A program made the position numbers and the translations under genes. From an uncultured Aquimarina sp. (GTDB taxonomy: Bacteria > Bacteroidota > Bacteroidia > Flavobacteriales > Flavobacteriaceae): DNA of 64,000 nt. How positions within the stretch are numbered: position 1 is the stretch's first letter; each line of letters begins with the position of its first letter. Below, piece after piece: positions 24,527-34,026 of this stretch. The notes below the pieces were generated by a model that made no database searches, was not told the origin of the DNA, and saw nothing but the letters and a program-made list of their open reading frames with translations. Location: positions 1-64,000 of the forward strand of contig CANMLU010000019.1 of assembly GCA_947498815.1 (NCBI GenBank), given 5' to 3'.

Positions 24527-27500
24527 ATGAAAAATAGGGGCAAATTATTACGGCGAATACCCGTAAAGAAAATAGTAAGTCTATTACTATTGATGACATT
24601 ATGTTCTGTAGTACATGCGCAGAATAATTTTTATACGATCTCTGGAACAGTAACAGATCAAGCGAACAACTTACCGATCCCTGCAGTATCAGTATATATT
24701 GAAGGTTCTTCCTTTGGAACTGTATCTGACTTTGACGGAGAATATAAATTCACTGCTTCAACTGCATCTGGAGATTATCAATTAATCGTGAGTTCAATAG
24801 GATATTCTACTCAGAAAATCACGATTAATTTGGGTACCGAAACCGAAATTGTACAAGATTTTCAGATTAGTGAAGATTTACTAAGCCTGGATGAAGTAGT
24901 GGTTACTGGTAGCTCGGTTGGCGTTAATAAGAGAACACTAGGTATTTCCATTTCTTCGGTAAAAGCTGAAGAACTTGTCGATAATGGAGCAATAGCAATC
25001 GATCAGGCACTTGCAGGTAAAACATCAGGAGCTCTGGTACAACAAAACTCTGGTGATCCTGCTGGTGGTATTAGTATTCGTCTTAGAGGTGCTAGCACTA
25101 TTGCAGGTTCGTCTGACCCATTGTATATAATTGATGGCGTTTTTGTAAATAATTCGTCCAATAATCTAATTGATCTTGGAGGAAGTAGTCAAAATAGGCT
25201 TGCAGATATAAACCCCAACGATATTGAGAAAATTGAGATTGTAAAAGGGGCAGCAGCAGCGGCTATTTATGGGTCCCGAGCTAGTAACGGAGTGGTACAA
25301 ATATTTACGAAAAGAGGAAAAACAGGTAAACCAAAAATCAACTTCTCGACGAATATAAGAATCAACGAGCTACGTAAAGAAATTGATTATAATGAGACAC
25401 CCTTAGCATGGGAAGACCCTTTCGATAGGAATAACTTAAATACAGTTCCTGTACAAAGGTATAATTACCAGGATGAGATTTTTACCTCTGCCATCGGAAC
25501 CGAAACTTTTCTATCAGCATCAGGAGGTACTGATAAAACATCATATTTTTTATCTGGATCTTTTTTGGATAATGGCGGAATTGTAAGAGGTACCAATTTT
25601 CAAAGGTTTGGTTTCAAAGTAAATATTGAACAAGAACTTGCCGATTGGATCACAGTAAATGGTGGATTTAATTACATTCGAAGCGAAAGCGCAGATATCC
25701 CCAATGGAGGTATTAATTCTTCGTACGGTGCTATTACCGGATTTTTATTTTCCGATAATTCTATAAACCCAGCTCCCAATGAAAGTGGTGTATACCCTGT
25801 GACATCTCTTTTGGTTCCCAGAACCAATCCCGCTGAAGCTGTTAATAGATTTGATTTTGGTCAAATCACCAATCGAATAATCACTAATATTGGTTTCAAT
25901 GCAGAACTTACCGATAAACTATCTGCCAATTATAAGTTGGGAATAGATTCTTATAATCAATCAGGAAAAGCTTTTATTCCTCGAGAAAATACTTCTACAC
26001 AGCCCGATGGTTTTTCCAGGAGAGCAGATGTTAATGTATTTCAATATAATAGTGATCTTAATTTTAATTACAATACAGATCTATCTTCCACTATTACCTC
26101 CTCAACAGTATTAGGAGGCTCATGGCAATATGAAAAAAGAGAGTCTGTAGCTATTAGTGCCACAGGTCTGGTGCCTATTGTACAAATACCATCTGCCGGG
26201 GATATACTAGCGCAAGGTGAATCCAGAACAGAAATTTCGTATTGGGGTGCGTTTATACAACAAACTTTTGGTTATAAAGAAAAAATATTTATCAATGGTG
26301 CTGTTCGACTAGATGGAGCTTCAGTATTTGGTGAAGATGAAAGAAATCAAATCTATGGCAAAGCCAGTTTATCCTATCTGATCTCTTCAGAAGATTTTTG
26401 GAAGAATACCTTTGGTAGCGCTATAAACACCTTCAAACTAAGAGCTTCTTGGGGACAAGCGGGAAATCTTACTGCATTAGGATTCTCTGACCGTCTTTCG
26501 GTTTTCAGTCCGATTTCGATATCCGGAAGCAATGGGTTGGTACCTTCAACCCGACAAGGAAATGAAAATGTAGCTCCAGAGCGTCAAGACGAGATTGAAT
26601 TTGGAGTAGATGCCAGTTTTGCCAATAATCGCATAGGGCTTGAATTTACGTACTATCAACAAGATGTTTCTGATTTATTGCTGCAGCGAGAACTTTCTCC
26701 TTCCACAGGTTTTGGAACAAGATTCGAGAATGTTGGTAGCCTCGAAAACAAAGGTTTCGAAGTCTTACTAAGACTAGCTCCTTTTAAAGGAAAGGATTTC
26801 TCTTGGGATATCACCACAACCTTTACCAAAAATGAAAATGAGGTTACCGATGTGGCCGGCGAACAGCTCACATTAGGTGGTAGTTTTGCTACAAATTTTG
26901 TTATTGAAGGTGAACCGCTAGGCGTATTTTACAGGCAATATTATGCAAGAAATCCTGATGGTAGTCTGTTATTAACTGCTGATGGATTTCCACAGGCAGA
27001 AAGAGGAGACGCTGCAACACAAACTCCTGTAAGAGATGGCAATGGGCAACCTTCTGGCTCAACCTTAAGCAAAGTTATCGGAGACCCTAACCCCGAATGG
27101 TTTGGATCATTGATTAATGAATTTTCGTATAAAAACCTTGGTTTAAGGATTCAATTGGATGCCGTACAAGGGTACGATGTTTTTAACTGGAACCGAAGAT
27201 TGTTAGATAATGTGATTTTTGGAGGAGGTGTTAATGTAGGTCGAGAATTGGCTGGTGAGATCCCAAAGGGAACCGGTGGAGCTCAAGCAGGTATCTTTGA
27301 AGAATTTGTTGAAGATGGTTCGTTTGTAAAACTTCGAGAAGTAGCGTTGAGCTATAACTTTACTGCGAAAAGTTTGGGTATCGACAATCTTAAAATAAGT
27401 TTCATAGGTAGAAATCTAATTTCATGGGATAACTATTCTGGTTGGGATCCCGAAATCAACACTCCCGGACAAAGCAACGGGGTAAGAGGGTTTGATTTTG

Positions 27501-27553
27501 CAGGTGTTCCTATACCCAGGACCTATCAAATAAGTGTAAATGCAAGTTTCTAA
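24527..27553 (+). CDS. SusC-like TonB-linked outer-membrane protein
   Basis: 1008 aa. Signal peptide to ~31, a CarboxypepD_reg-like domain (~37-115; GTVTDQANNLPIPAVSVYI), the SusC box LSLDEVVVTG, a plug with IRLRGASTIAGSSDPLYIIDGV and VKGAAAAAIYGSRASNGVVQIFTKRG, then a 22-strand-type barrel ending in an aromatic residue (NASF). It works with the SusD protein 6 nt downstream to take up oligosaccharides. The neighbours suggest peptidoglycan or GlcNAc glycans. Confidence 0.95.
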   Translation: MKNRGKLLRRIPVKKIVSLLLLMTLCSVVHAQNNFYTISGTVTDQANNLPIPAVSVYIEGSSFGTVSDFDGEYKFTASTASGDYQLIVSSIGYSTQKITINLGTETEIVQDFQISEDLLSLDEVVVTGSSVGVNKRTLGISISSVKAEELVDNGAIAIDQALAGKTSGALVQQNSGDPAGGISIRLRGASTIAGSSDPLYIIDGVFVNNSSNNLIDLGGSSQNRLADINPNDIEKIEIVKGAAAAAIYGSRASNGVVQIFTKRGKTGKPKINFSTNIRINELRKEIDYNETPLAWEDPFDRNNLNTVPVQRYNYQDEIFTSAIGTETFLSASGGTDKTSYFLSGSFLDNGGIVRGTNFQRFGFKVNIEQELADWITVNGGFNYIRSESADIPNGGINSSYGAITGFLFSDNSINPAPNESGVYPVTSLLVPRTNPAEAVNRFDFGQITNRIITNIGFNAELTDKLSANYKLGIDSYNQSGKAFIPRENTSTQPDGFSRRADVNVFQYNSDLNFNYNTDLSSTITSSTVLGGSWQYEKRESVAISATGLVPIVQIPSAGDILAQGESRTEISYWGAFIQQTFGYKEKIFINGAVRLDGASVFGEDERNQIYGKASLSYLISSEDFWKNTFGSAINTFKLRASWGQAGNLTALGFSDRLSVFSPISISGSNGLVPSTRQGNENVAPERQDEIEFGVDASFANNRIGLEFTYYQQDVSDLLLQRELSPSTGFGTRFENVGSLENKGFEVLLRLAPFKGKDFSWDITTTFTKNENEVTDVAGEQLTLGGSFATNFVIEGEPLGVFYRQYYARNPDGSLLLTADGFPQAERGDAATQTPVRDGNGQPSGSTLSKVIGDPNPEWFGSLINEFSYKNLGLRIQLDAVQGYDVFNWNRRLLDNVIFGGGVNVGRELAGEIPKGTGGAQAGIFEEFVEDGSFVKLREVALSYNFTAKSLGIDNLKISFIGRNLISWDNYSGWDPEINTPGQSNGVRGFDFAGVPIPRTYQISVNASF

Positions 27554-27558
27554 TCAAA

Positions 27559-28905
27559 ATGAAAACAATCATGAAAACATATATATACAACAAGTACACA
27601 CTAATTATAGCAGCGGTGATATTGCTACTTTCGTGTGAAACAGATTTTGAAAACCCAAACTCTGCCACTGACGAAGAAGTATTCTCTTCAAGAGAAGGGA
27701 TTCTTGCAGCTACTGTAGGGTTAAGACAATTATACTCAACCAATGGATTACGTTTCATTATTGAAACGCCGGCAATAACCACTCGAGAAGGTGGTATTAC
27801 AACCACATTTCAAAACATGATAGAATTAGAGGATGGAGGTGCTAACCTGCCTAATTTTAATTCAAACGTTCAAGGACTTTGGTCAAATTTACTTAGAGTA
27901 ATGAAAGTAAGCGAAGATATCATTAATGCCACTCCTGCAATAGAATTAGAAGCTGGTACCACAAGTGGATTGACTGCGTATGCCAAATTTTTCAAAGCTA
28001 TGTGCATTGGTGGACTTAGTCAACACTATGAAAATGTTGTAATACAAACCAGTAGTGACAATCAGGCACAATTTGTATCTAGAACTGAAGGATATGAAGA
28101 GGCGATACGATTGCTTAACGAAGCATTATCAGAAATACAAAGCACTCCTGTTTCTGATGAGTTTAATGACGAGATTTTGAATGGAGAAATTGATCTAGAG
28201 AATAGCATTCTTGCAATGCAGGCAAGGTTTAACCTATTTACAGGTAACTATGATGCTGCTATAGCCAGTGCAAGCAATGTGGATCAAACTAGTACATCTA
28301 CATTTACATACGACACTCAAAATCCAAACCCCATTTGGAATAGGGTATTTCAGGGAGGTGCTCCTAATTTTAAACCCAGAGACAATTTTGGCTTACCAGA
28401 TTCTTTCGTTTTTGATGCTACCGATGGCAGGGTATCCTTCTATCTTGAGACCGATGCTGCAACCAACCCAAATCAACTACCCATAGAAGAGCTAAAAGGA
28501 TTTTTTGATGATATTGAAAAACCAATACCACTCTATATACCGGATGAGATGAACCTTATTATCGCTGAAGCCAATTTAAGAAAGGTAAGCCCTAATACCG
28601 TAGCTGCAATAACAGCAATAAACGAGGTAAGAACAGATATTGATGATCCCTTTGATATTAATGCAAATATTCCTGAATATTCCGGATCAACAACCATTTC
28701 TGACTTATTATTAGAAGTATATCAAAATCGAAGAGCTGAACTTTTCTTAACAGGTATGAGCCTTGAGGATAGCAGAAGGTTTAATAGACCTGAACCCGAT
28801 CCGGCCCCTCAAATATTTACAGATGAAAGAAATAGAAATTTTTATCCGTATCCGGATACGGAACGTAATAACAATTCCAATACACCGGATGACCCAGTGA
28901 TCTAA
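27559..28905 (+). CDS. SusD-like/RagB glycan-binding lipoprotein
   Basis: 448 aa. Lipobox at Cys26 (LLLSCETD). TPR-type helices of the SusD fold are visible: AATVGLRQLYS, LTAYAKFFKAMCIGGLSQHYENVV, EAIRLLNEALSEIQ, and the C-terminal RRAELFLTGMSLEDSRRF typical of RagB/SusD. It lies on the outer face and lids the SusC channel. A terminator follows, so downstream genes are partly uncoupled. Confidence 0.93.
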   Translation: MKTIMKTYIYNKYTLIIAAVILLLSCETDFENPNSATDEEVFSSREGILAATVGLRQLYSTNGLRFIIETPAITTREGGITTTFQNMIELEDGGANLPNFNSNVQGLWSNLLRVMKVSEDIINATPAIELEAGTTSGLTAYAKFFKAMCIGGLSQHYENVVIQTSSDNQAQFVSRTEGYEEAIRLLNEALSEIQSTPVSDEFNDEILNGEIDLENSILAMQARFNLFTGNYDAAIASASNVDQTSTSTFTYDTQNPNPIWNRVFQGGAPNFKPRDNFGLPDSFVFDATDGRVSFYLETDAATNPNQLPIEELKGFFDDIEKPIPLYIPDEMNLIIAEANLRKVSPNTVAAITAINEVRTDIDDPFDINANIPEYSGSTTISDLLLEVYQNRRAELFLTGMSLEDSRRFNRPEPDPAPQIFTDERNRNFYPYPDTERNNNSNTPDDPVI

Positions 28906-28936
28906 TTGAATAGATAAATTTGTTAAATAAAATATG

Positions 28937-28978
28937 GGCTTACTTATATTTGAAAATATGGAGTAAGCCTTTTTTTTT
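28937..28978 (+). terminator. Terminator after susD
   Basis: GGCTTACT (28937-28944) pairs with AGTAAGCC (28962-28969), followed by nine T. It lies 11 nt before the next gene, so it may give graded expression: high susCD, lower glycosidase and recycling genes. Confidence 0.8.
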
Positions 28979-28988
28979 AAAATCTTAA

Positions 28989-30485
28989 ATGAAGTATTGT
29001 AAAGCGTATTATTTCTTTTTAATTCTATTCTCTTTCTCTTGTGGAAGCTTGGTTAAAAACGTAAACAAAACCTCAAAAAGAGAATTTCGTGGTATATGGA
29101 TTGCCTCTGTGGTTAATATCGATTGGCCAAATAATGGAAAGGATACCGTAGAAAAGCAACAAAAGGATTTTATTAAGATCTTAGAATTTTACAAAAAATT
29201 GCATTTCAACGCTGTTATTGTTCAGATTCGTACGGCTGGTGACGCGCTATACCCTTCAAGATTAGCACCTTGGTCTCGTTTCTTAACAGGAAAAGAAGGT
29301 GTACAACCTCATCCCTATTATGATCCGTTGGCCTGGATGATCAATGAATCTCATCAACGAGGATTCGAATTTCATGCTTGGCTCAATCCCTATCGAGCCA
29401 CCTTTGATTTAGACACCGGCATTCTTGATCAAACACATGACTATCATCAACATCCCGAATGGATGATCAAATATGGAAAAAAATATTATTACAATCCAGG
29501 ATTACCGGAAATACAGCAACACCTGGTTTCTGTTATCAATGAAGTCGTTCAAAATTATGATATTGATGCCATACATTTTGATGATTATTTTTACCCATAT
29601 AAAATCAAAGATGAAGTTTTTGACGACCAATTGTCTTATCAACGGTATGGTAAGCCCGATCAATCTATAGAAGATTGGCGAAGAGAAAATGTAAATACCT
29701 TAATTCAAGATATCCATACAAATATAAAAATTCAAAAACCGTGGGTACAATTTGGTATTAGTCCATTTGGGGTGTGGCGTAACAAATCTAAAGATCCCTT
29801 AGGTTCTGATACAGAAGCTGGACAAACTACTTATGATGATTTGTATGCCGATCCCATAGCCTGGATGCAGAATGGATGGATCGATTATTTAGCTCCTCAG
29901 CTTTACTGGAGTCTTAATCATCCAAAAGCTTCACATAGAAAGCTAGTTCATTGGTGGAATAAAAATAACAACAACATTAATATCTATATTGGAAATGGAG
30001 CTTATAAAGTTAGAAATAACTCTGATAACGCCTGGAATAAGAAAAAACAACTGTCAAAGCAGATAAAACTAACGAGAAAAACAGATAGCATCTCTGGAAA
30101 TATATTTTTTAGTGCCAAATCATTACTAAATAAACATAACGATATTACTGAGCAATTATCAAAATACATTTATCAACGGCCATCCTTACCTCCTTCTCAT
30201 ATCAAAGAAAAAAAAATCGATATTACGCCAGAGTTATCCTCAAAAAAAGTCCATAAAGATTCTGTAACACTTTTCTTTCAAAATAATATAGAGACAGCCT
30301 TACGTTCTGTTATAGTTTACCATTCAAAAAATAATATGAGTATATTCCATCCCAAAATCATTAATAATCATATTGCAATAACAATCCCAATATCCCTTAC
30401 AAAAAACAAGAAACCAATCACAATTACGTATTTGGACATTTATAGAAGGGAAAGTTTGCCATATTTATTAAAAAACAATTCATGA
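28989..30485 (+). CDS. GHL10 (DUF187) glycoside hydrolase lipoprotein, DigH-like
   Basis: 498 aa. Lipobox FSFSC (Cys18). The GHL10/YngK domain starts at REFRGIWIASVVNIDWPNN and includes LHFNAVIVQIRTAGDALYPS, FHAWLNPYRATFD, DAIHFDDYFYPY and LAPQLYWSLNHPKASH. E. coli DigH (YddW) of this family cleaves denuded peptidoglycan strands. AmpG, NagZ and AnmK-like genes downstream make that substrate likely here. The final codons overlap the permease start by 4 nt. Confidence 0.88.
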   Translation: MKYCKAYYFFLILFSFSCGSLVKNVNKTSKREFRGIWIASVVNIDWPNNGKDTVEKQQKDFIKILEFYKKLHFNAVIVQIRTAGDALYPSRLAPWSRFLTGKEGVQPHPYYDPLAWMINESHQRGFEFHAWLNPYRATFDLDTGILDQTHDYHQHPEWMIKYGKKYYYNPGLPEIQQHLVSVINEVVQNYDIDAIHFDDYFYPYKIKDEVFDDQLSYQRYGKPDQSIEDWRRENVNTLIQDIHTNIKIQKPWVQFGISPFGVWRNKSKDPLGSDTEAGQTTYDDLYADPIAWMQNGWIDYLAPQLYWSLNHPKASHRKLVHWWNKNNNNINIYIGNGAYKVRNNSDNAWNKKKQLSKQIKLTRKTDSISGNIFFSAKSLLNKHNDITEQLSKYIYQRPSLPPSHIKEKKIDITPELSSKKVHKDSVTLFFQNNIETALRSVIVYHSKNNMSIFHPKIINNHIAITIPISLTKNKKPITITYLDIYRRESLPYLLKNNS

Positions 30486-31753
30486 CAGAGCAACAGAAAG
30501 ACAAAAGACCTTGGGCGTGGGTACCCGCATTGTATTTTACCGAAGGGTTACCCTATGTGATTATTATATCTCTTTCGGTTATTATGTATAAAAAATTGGG
30601 AATTAGTAATACCGATATTGGCATCTATACAAGTTGGCTGTACCTACCATGGGTAATTAAGCCGTTATGGAGTCCCTTGGTTGACCTTAAAAGCACCAAA
30701 CGTAAGTGGTTTCTAGGCATGCAATTACTTGTAGCTATTGCTTTTTTGGGTGTTGGGTTAATGATACCCACCAATAATTTCTTTACCCTAAGCATTGCCT
30801 GTTTTTGGATAGCAGCATTTGCCTCAGCAACAAACGACATTGCATCAGATGGATACTATCTTATCGCTCTTTCAGAAAAAAAACAATCCTTTTTCTTAGG
30901 AGTACGTAGTACATTTTACCGATTAGCGATGGTCACCGGACAAGGACTACTTGTCGTAGTAGCCGGCTTTCTTGAAAGTCATTATGGTGATAATCAAAAA
31001 GCATGGTCATTTACCATGATCATTATTGCCGTCTTAATGATTGCGCTCACCCTGATTAATTTATTCGCCTCACCAAAAGTAGAAAATGATATAAACACGA
31101 TCAAAGAAGAAAAAATCAGCTTTGTCGATGTATTCATAACTTTCTTTCAAAAGAAATACATCTGGATCTCGTTAGCTTTTATACTGGTATATCGTTTGGG
31201 AGAATCGCAATTGGTAAAAATGGCCTCTCCCTTTTTATTAGATAGCACAGAAACTGGTGGATTATCATTATCCACAGCAGAAGTAGGAACTATTTATGGT
31301 ACATTTGGCGTTATTGCGCTTACTATTGGTGGGATTTTAGGAGGTATTGTCATTTCGATGCATGGCTTAAAAAAGTGGATGCTTCCGATGATCCTAGCGT
31401 TAAATCTTCCTAACCTTTTATATGCATTATTAGCATTTTGGCAACCATCTTCGGTAGTCTTTGCTACTGCGGTTGTGATTATAGAACAATTTGGGTATGG
31501 ATTTGGATTTGCTGCCTATTTAATGTTCTTGATTTATGTGGCCGAAGGGGTTTCGAAAACTTCTCACTATGCCATTGCAACAGGTTTTATGGCATTAGGA
31601 ATGATGCTGCCTGGTATGTTAAGTGGGATCATACAAGAACTCCTGGGATATACCGGTTTCTTTTTTTGGGTAGCGATTTCGGCTATACCAGGAATTTTAT
31701 TAACATGGTTCATTAAATATCCAGTTGATTATGGAAAAAAAGATAAAGCTTAA
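30482..31753 (+). CDS. ampG: AmpG-like MFS permease (muropeptide/GlcNAc-anhMurNAc uptake)
   Basis: 423 aa, about 12 transmembrane helices. The start KDKRPWAWVPALYFTEGLPYVIIISLSVIMYKKLG and the ATNDIASDGYYLIALS segment are typical of AmpG/PAT-type transporters, which import anhydromuropeptides or GlcNAc-anhydroMurNAc with protons. It overlaps the glycosidase gene by ATGA and is followed 3 nt later by NagZ, an arrangement that makes the muropeptide substrate probable. Confidence 0.87.
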   Translation: MTEQQKDKRPWAWVPALYFTEGLPYVIIISLSVIMYKKLGISNTDIGIYTSWLYLPWVIKPLWSPLVDLKSTKRKWFLGMQLLVAIAFLGVGLMIPTNNFFTLSIACFWIAAFASATNDIASDGYYLIALSEKKQSFFLGVRSTFYRLAMVTGQGLLVVVAGFLESHYGDNQKAWSFTMIIIAVLMIALTLINLFASPKVENDINTIKEEKISFVDVFITFFQKKYIWISLAFILVYRLGESQLVKMASPFLLDSTETGGLSLSTAEVGTIYGTFGVIALTIGGILGGIVISMHGLKKWMLPMILALNLPNLLYALLAFWQPSSVVFATAVVIIEQFGYGFGFAAYLMFLIYVAEGVSKTSHYAIATGFMALGMMLPGMLSGIIQELLGYTGFFFWVAISAIPGILLTWFIKYPVDYGKKDKA

Positions 31754-31756
31754 ATT

Positions 31757-33331
31757 ATGATATCAAGAGACAACTATTCAAGAAACCTTTCTAAAAGAGA
31801 AAAAATTGGACAGTTTTTCTTTCCTGCAGCTTTTATTAATGATTCTCCAGAAGAAATTCGACGTTTAGAAACACTTATCAAAAATCTTAATATTGGTGGG
31901 CTCACTTTTTTTCATAGTCGTGTGAGTGCAGCAACTAATTTTGAGGGGAAGAAAAAAATAATACGAAACGAGAATAGTTTTCAAAGACTTAAAGAATTAA
32001 TAGATTATTATCAAAGTATAGCTCCTACTCCGCTACTAATGAGCATTGATGCCGAATGGGGTTTGGCAATGCGAGTAGAAAATACAACACAATATCCGTA
32101 TGCACTTACTTTAGGAGCCTTGCCAAACAATCAAAATGAGCTTATTATCCAAACAGGAAAACAAATAGGAAACGACCTTGCCAGTATAGGCATACATATG
32201 AATTTAGCCCCTGTGGCCGATATTAATATGAATCCAGATAATCCAGTAATAGGGTATCGTTCTTTTGGAGAAAATAAAGAAAAAGTTACCGAAAAGGCTT
32301 TGTCTTTTTACAAAGGAACAAAAGAGGCAGGAGTTTTAGGTTGTTTTAAGCATTTTCCCGGGCATGGAGATACCAATGTAGATTCTCATCTCGGACTTCC
32401 TGTAATTAATAAATCCAAAGCCGAAATACAAAATCAGGAGTTCTACCCTTTTATTAAAGCCATCGAATCCGATATCGATAGCATTATGATTGGACATCTG
32501 GCAGTACCAGAATTAAGTAATGGGCAACGTATTTCTGCTACCTTATCAAAAGATATCATTAAAGGTATACTTAGAGAGGAGTTGGGGTTTAATGGTGTCG
32601 TAATTTCAGATGCATTGAATATGCATAGCGTGTCTAAACTATATCAAGAAAAAGGGCTTCTAGAATGGAAAGCTTTTGATGCCGGTAATGATATCTTATG
32701 TTTCGCAGAAAATGTAGAAGAAGGTATTCGTATGATTGAAAAAAATGCTTCGGATCGGCAAATTGAAGATAGTTTCAATAGAGTATGGCGAATGAAACAA
32801 AAAGCATTTTCGGTTCAAAAATCAAATATATCGTCTGCAAAACCAGATTCCAATTCGGTTTTAAATCAAAAAATTGCTCAACATGCAATTGCGATGATTA
32901 AAGGTACGCCTCAAACACTAGAAAAATTTAGAACGGAAAAGTTTGAAGCTATTTGCATCGGAAAACCGAACTGCACTTTCTTTACTAGTATTCAAAATCA
33001 AATAAATTTTAAAAAACACGAATATCCCAAAGAAAAGATCACAGAATATGATACAAAAAATATACTTATCGCATTATTTCCACCTTCAGTAAAACCCAAA
33101 AATAATTTCGGACTTGATCAGAAAACTATTGACTATATCGAAAATCTCAGTAAATTAAACAGGGTAACTTTGTACTTGTTTGGTAATCCATATGTAGCAA
33201 GAGTTTTTAATATAGATCATATTGAAAATATTGTTCTTACTTATCAAGATTTCAAAGAATTTCAACAAGTGTCTGCTCAACACTTTTTGGGTAAACATAA
33301 TGCCGTTGGAAATATTCCTGTAACACTCTAA
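31757..33331 (+). CDS. nagZ: GH3 beta-N-acetylhexosaminidase, NagZ-like
   Basis: 524 aa with no signal peptide, so cytoplasmic. The N-terminal TIM barrel holds the NagZ signature KHFPGHGDTNVDSHLGLP (~198-215, with the mobile His loop H203) and nucleophile D285 (VVISDALNMH). Beyond ~350 it has an additional C-terminal domain, longer than E. coli NagZ (341 aa). It removes GlcNAc from GlcNAc-anhydroMurNAc imported by the preceding permease. Confidence 0.9.
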   Translation: MISRDNYSRNLSKREKIGQFFFPAAFINDSPEEIRRLETLIKNLNIGGLTFFHSRVSAATNFEGKKKIIRNENSFQRLKELIDYYQSIAPTPLLMSIDAEWGLAMRVENTTQYPYALTLGALPNNQNELIIQTGKQIGNDLASIGIHMNLAPVADINMNPDNPVIGYRSFGENKEKVTEKALSFYKGTKEAGVLGCFKHFPGHGDTNVDSHLGLPVINKSKAEIQNQEFYPFIKAIESDIDSIMIGHLAVPELSNGQRISATLSKDIIKGILREELGFNGVVISDALNMHSVSKLYQEKGLLEWKAFDAGNDILCFAENVEEGIRMIEKNASDRQIEDSFNRVWRMKQKAFSVQKSNISSAKPDSNSVLNQKIAQHAIAMIKGTPQTLEKFRTEKFEAICIGKPNCTFFTSIQNQINFKKHEYPKEKITEYDTKNILIALFPPSVKPKNNFGLDQKTIDYIENLSKLNRVTLYLFGNPYVARVFNIDHIENIVLTYQDFKEFQQVSAQHFLGKHNAVGNIPVTL

Positions 33332-33342
33332 AATCGGTAAGG

Positions 33343-34026
33343 ATGACAAACATTTCAATTTTTGAATCTTGGTCAATTAACGCAAAGGAATGGATTCGTG
33401 TTATAGAAAATAACACCATTCCATCCAGGGTATATACTAATCCGGCAATTGTAAATCAAGTTAAGAAACATGCTTTTACAAAAATCCTTGATGTCGGTTG
33501 TGGTGAGGGTTGGCTTACTCGCGAACTATCCGACCAATTTACAGAAGTAGTAGGTATTGATGCTATTGATACACTCATCAAAAATGCAAGGCAAAAAGGA
33601 CTACAATATTTCTACACGCTAACATATGAAGAGATTATAAATGGTACTGCAGTTCCAAAGTCTCCTTATGATGCTATAGTATTCAACTTTAGTCTATATC
33701 AAAAGGAGGAAGTACGAGACTTGCTGAACGCTTTAAAAAGAATACTACTCCCGGAGGGGAAAATAATAATCCAAACATTACATCCACATTTTTTAAAATA
33801 TCAAAACTTAGCTTACCAAAGTCAATGGATTGATGATTCCTGGAAGGGGCTTCCTGGTAATTTTAAAAATACACATCGATGGTATGCCCGGACTCTTGAA
33901 GATTGGATTGAGGTATTTACCAAATCTAATTTATCAATTGAAGATATTACTGAAGTTACTAAAGATCAAGATGAGTTGTTATCAATAATTTTTACCTTGC
34001 ACTATGTCAAAAACACAACTATATAA
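33343..34026 (+). CDS. Class I SAM-dependent methyltransferase
   Basis: 227 aa. Motif I is ILDVGCGEGWLTREL (about residues 48-62), then VVGIDAIDTLIKNAR and a FNFSLYQKE motif. The substrate is unknown. It overlaps anmK by 23 nt and follows nagZ by 11 nt, so it is co-expressed with the amino-sugar genes, yet no known step of peptidoglycan recycling needs such an enzyme. Confidence 0.88.
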   Translation: MTNISIFESWSINAKEWIRVIENNTIPSRVYTNPAIVNQVKKHAFTKILDVGCGEGWLTRELSDQFTEVVGIDAIDTLIKNARQKGLQYFYTLTYEEIINGTAVPKSPYDAIVFNFSLYQKEEVRDLLNALKRILLPEGKIIIQTLHPHFLKYQNLAYQSQWIDDSWKGLPGNFKNTHRWYARTLEDWIEVFTKSNLSIEDITEVTKDQDELLSIIFTLHYVKNTTI

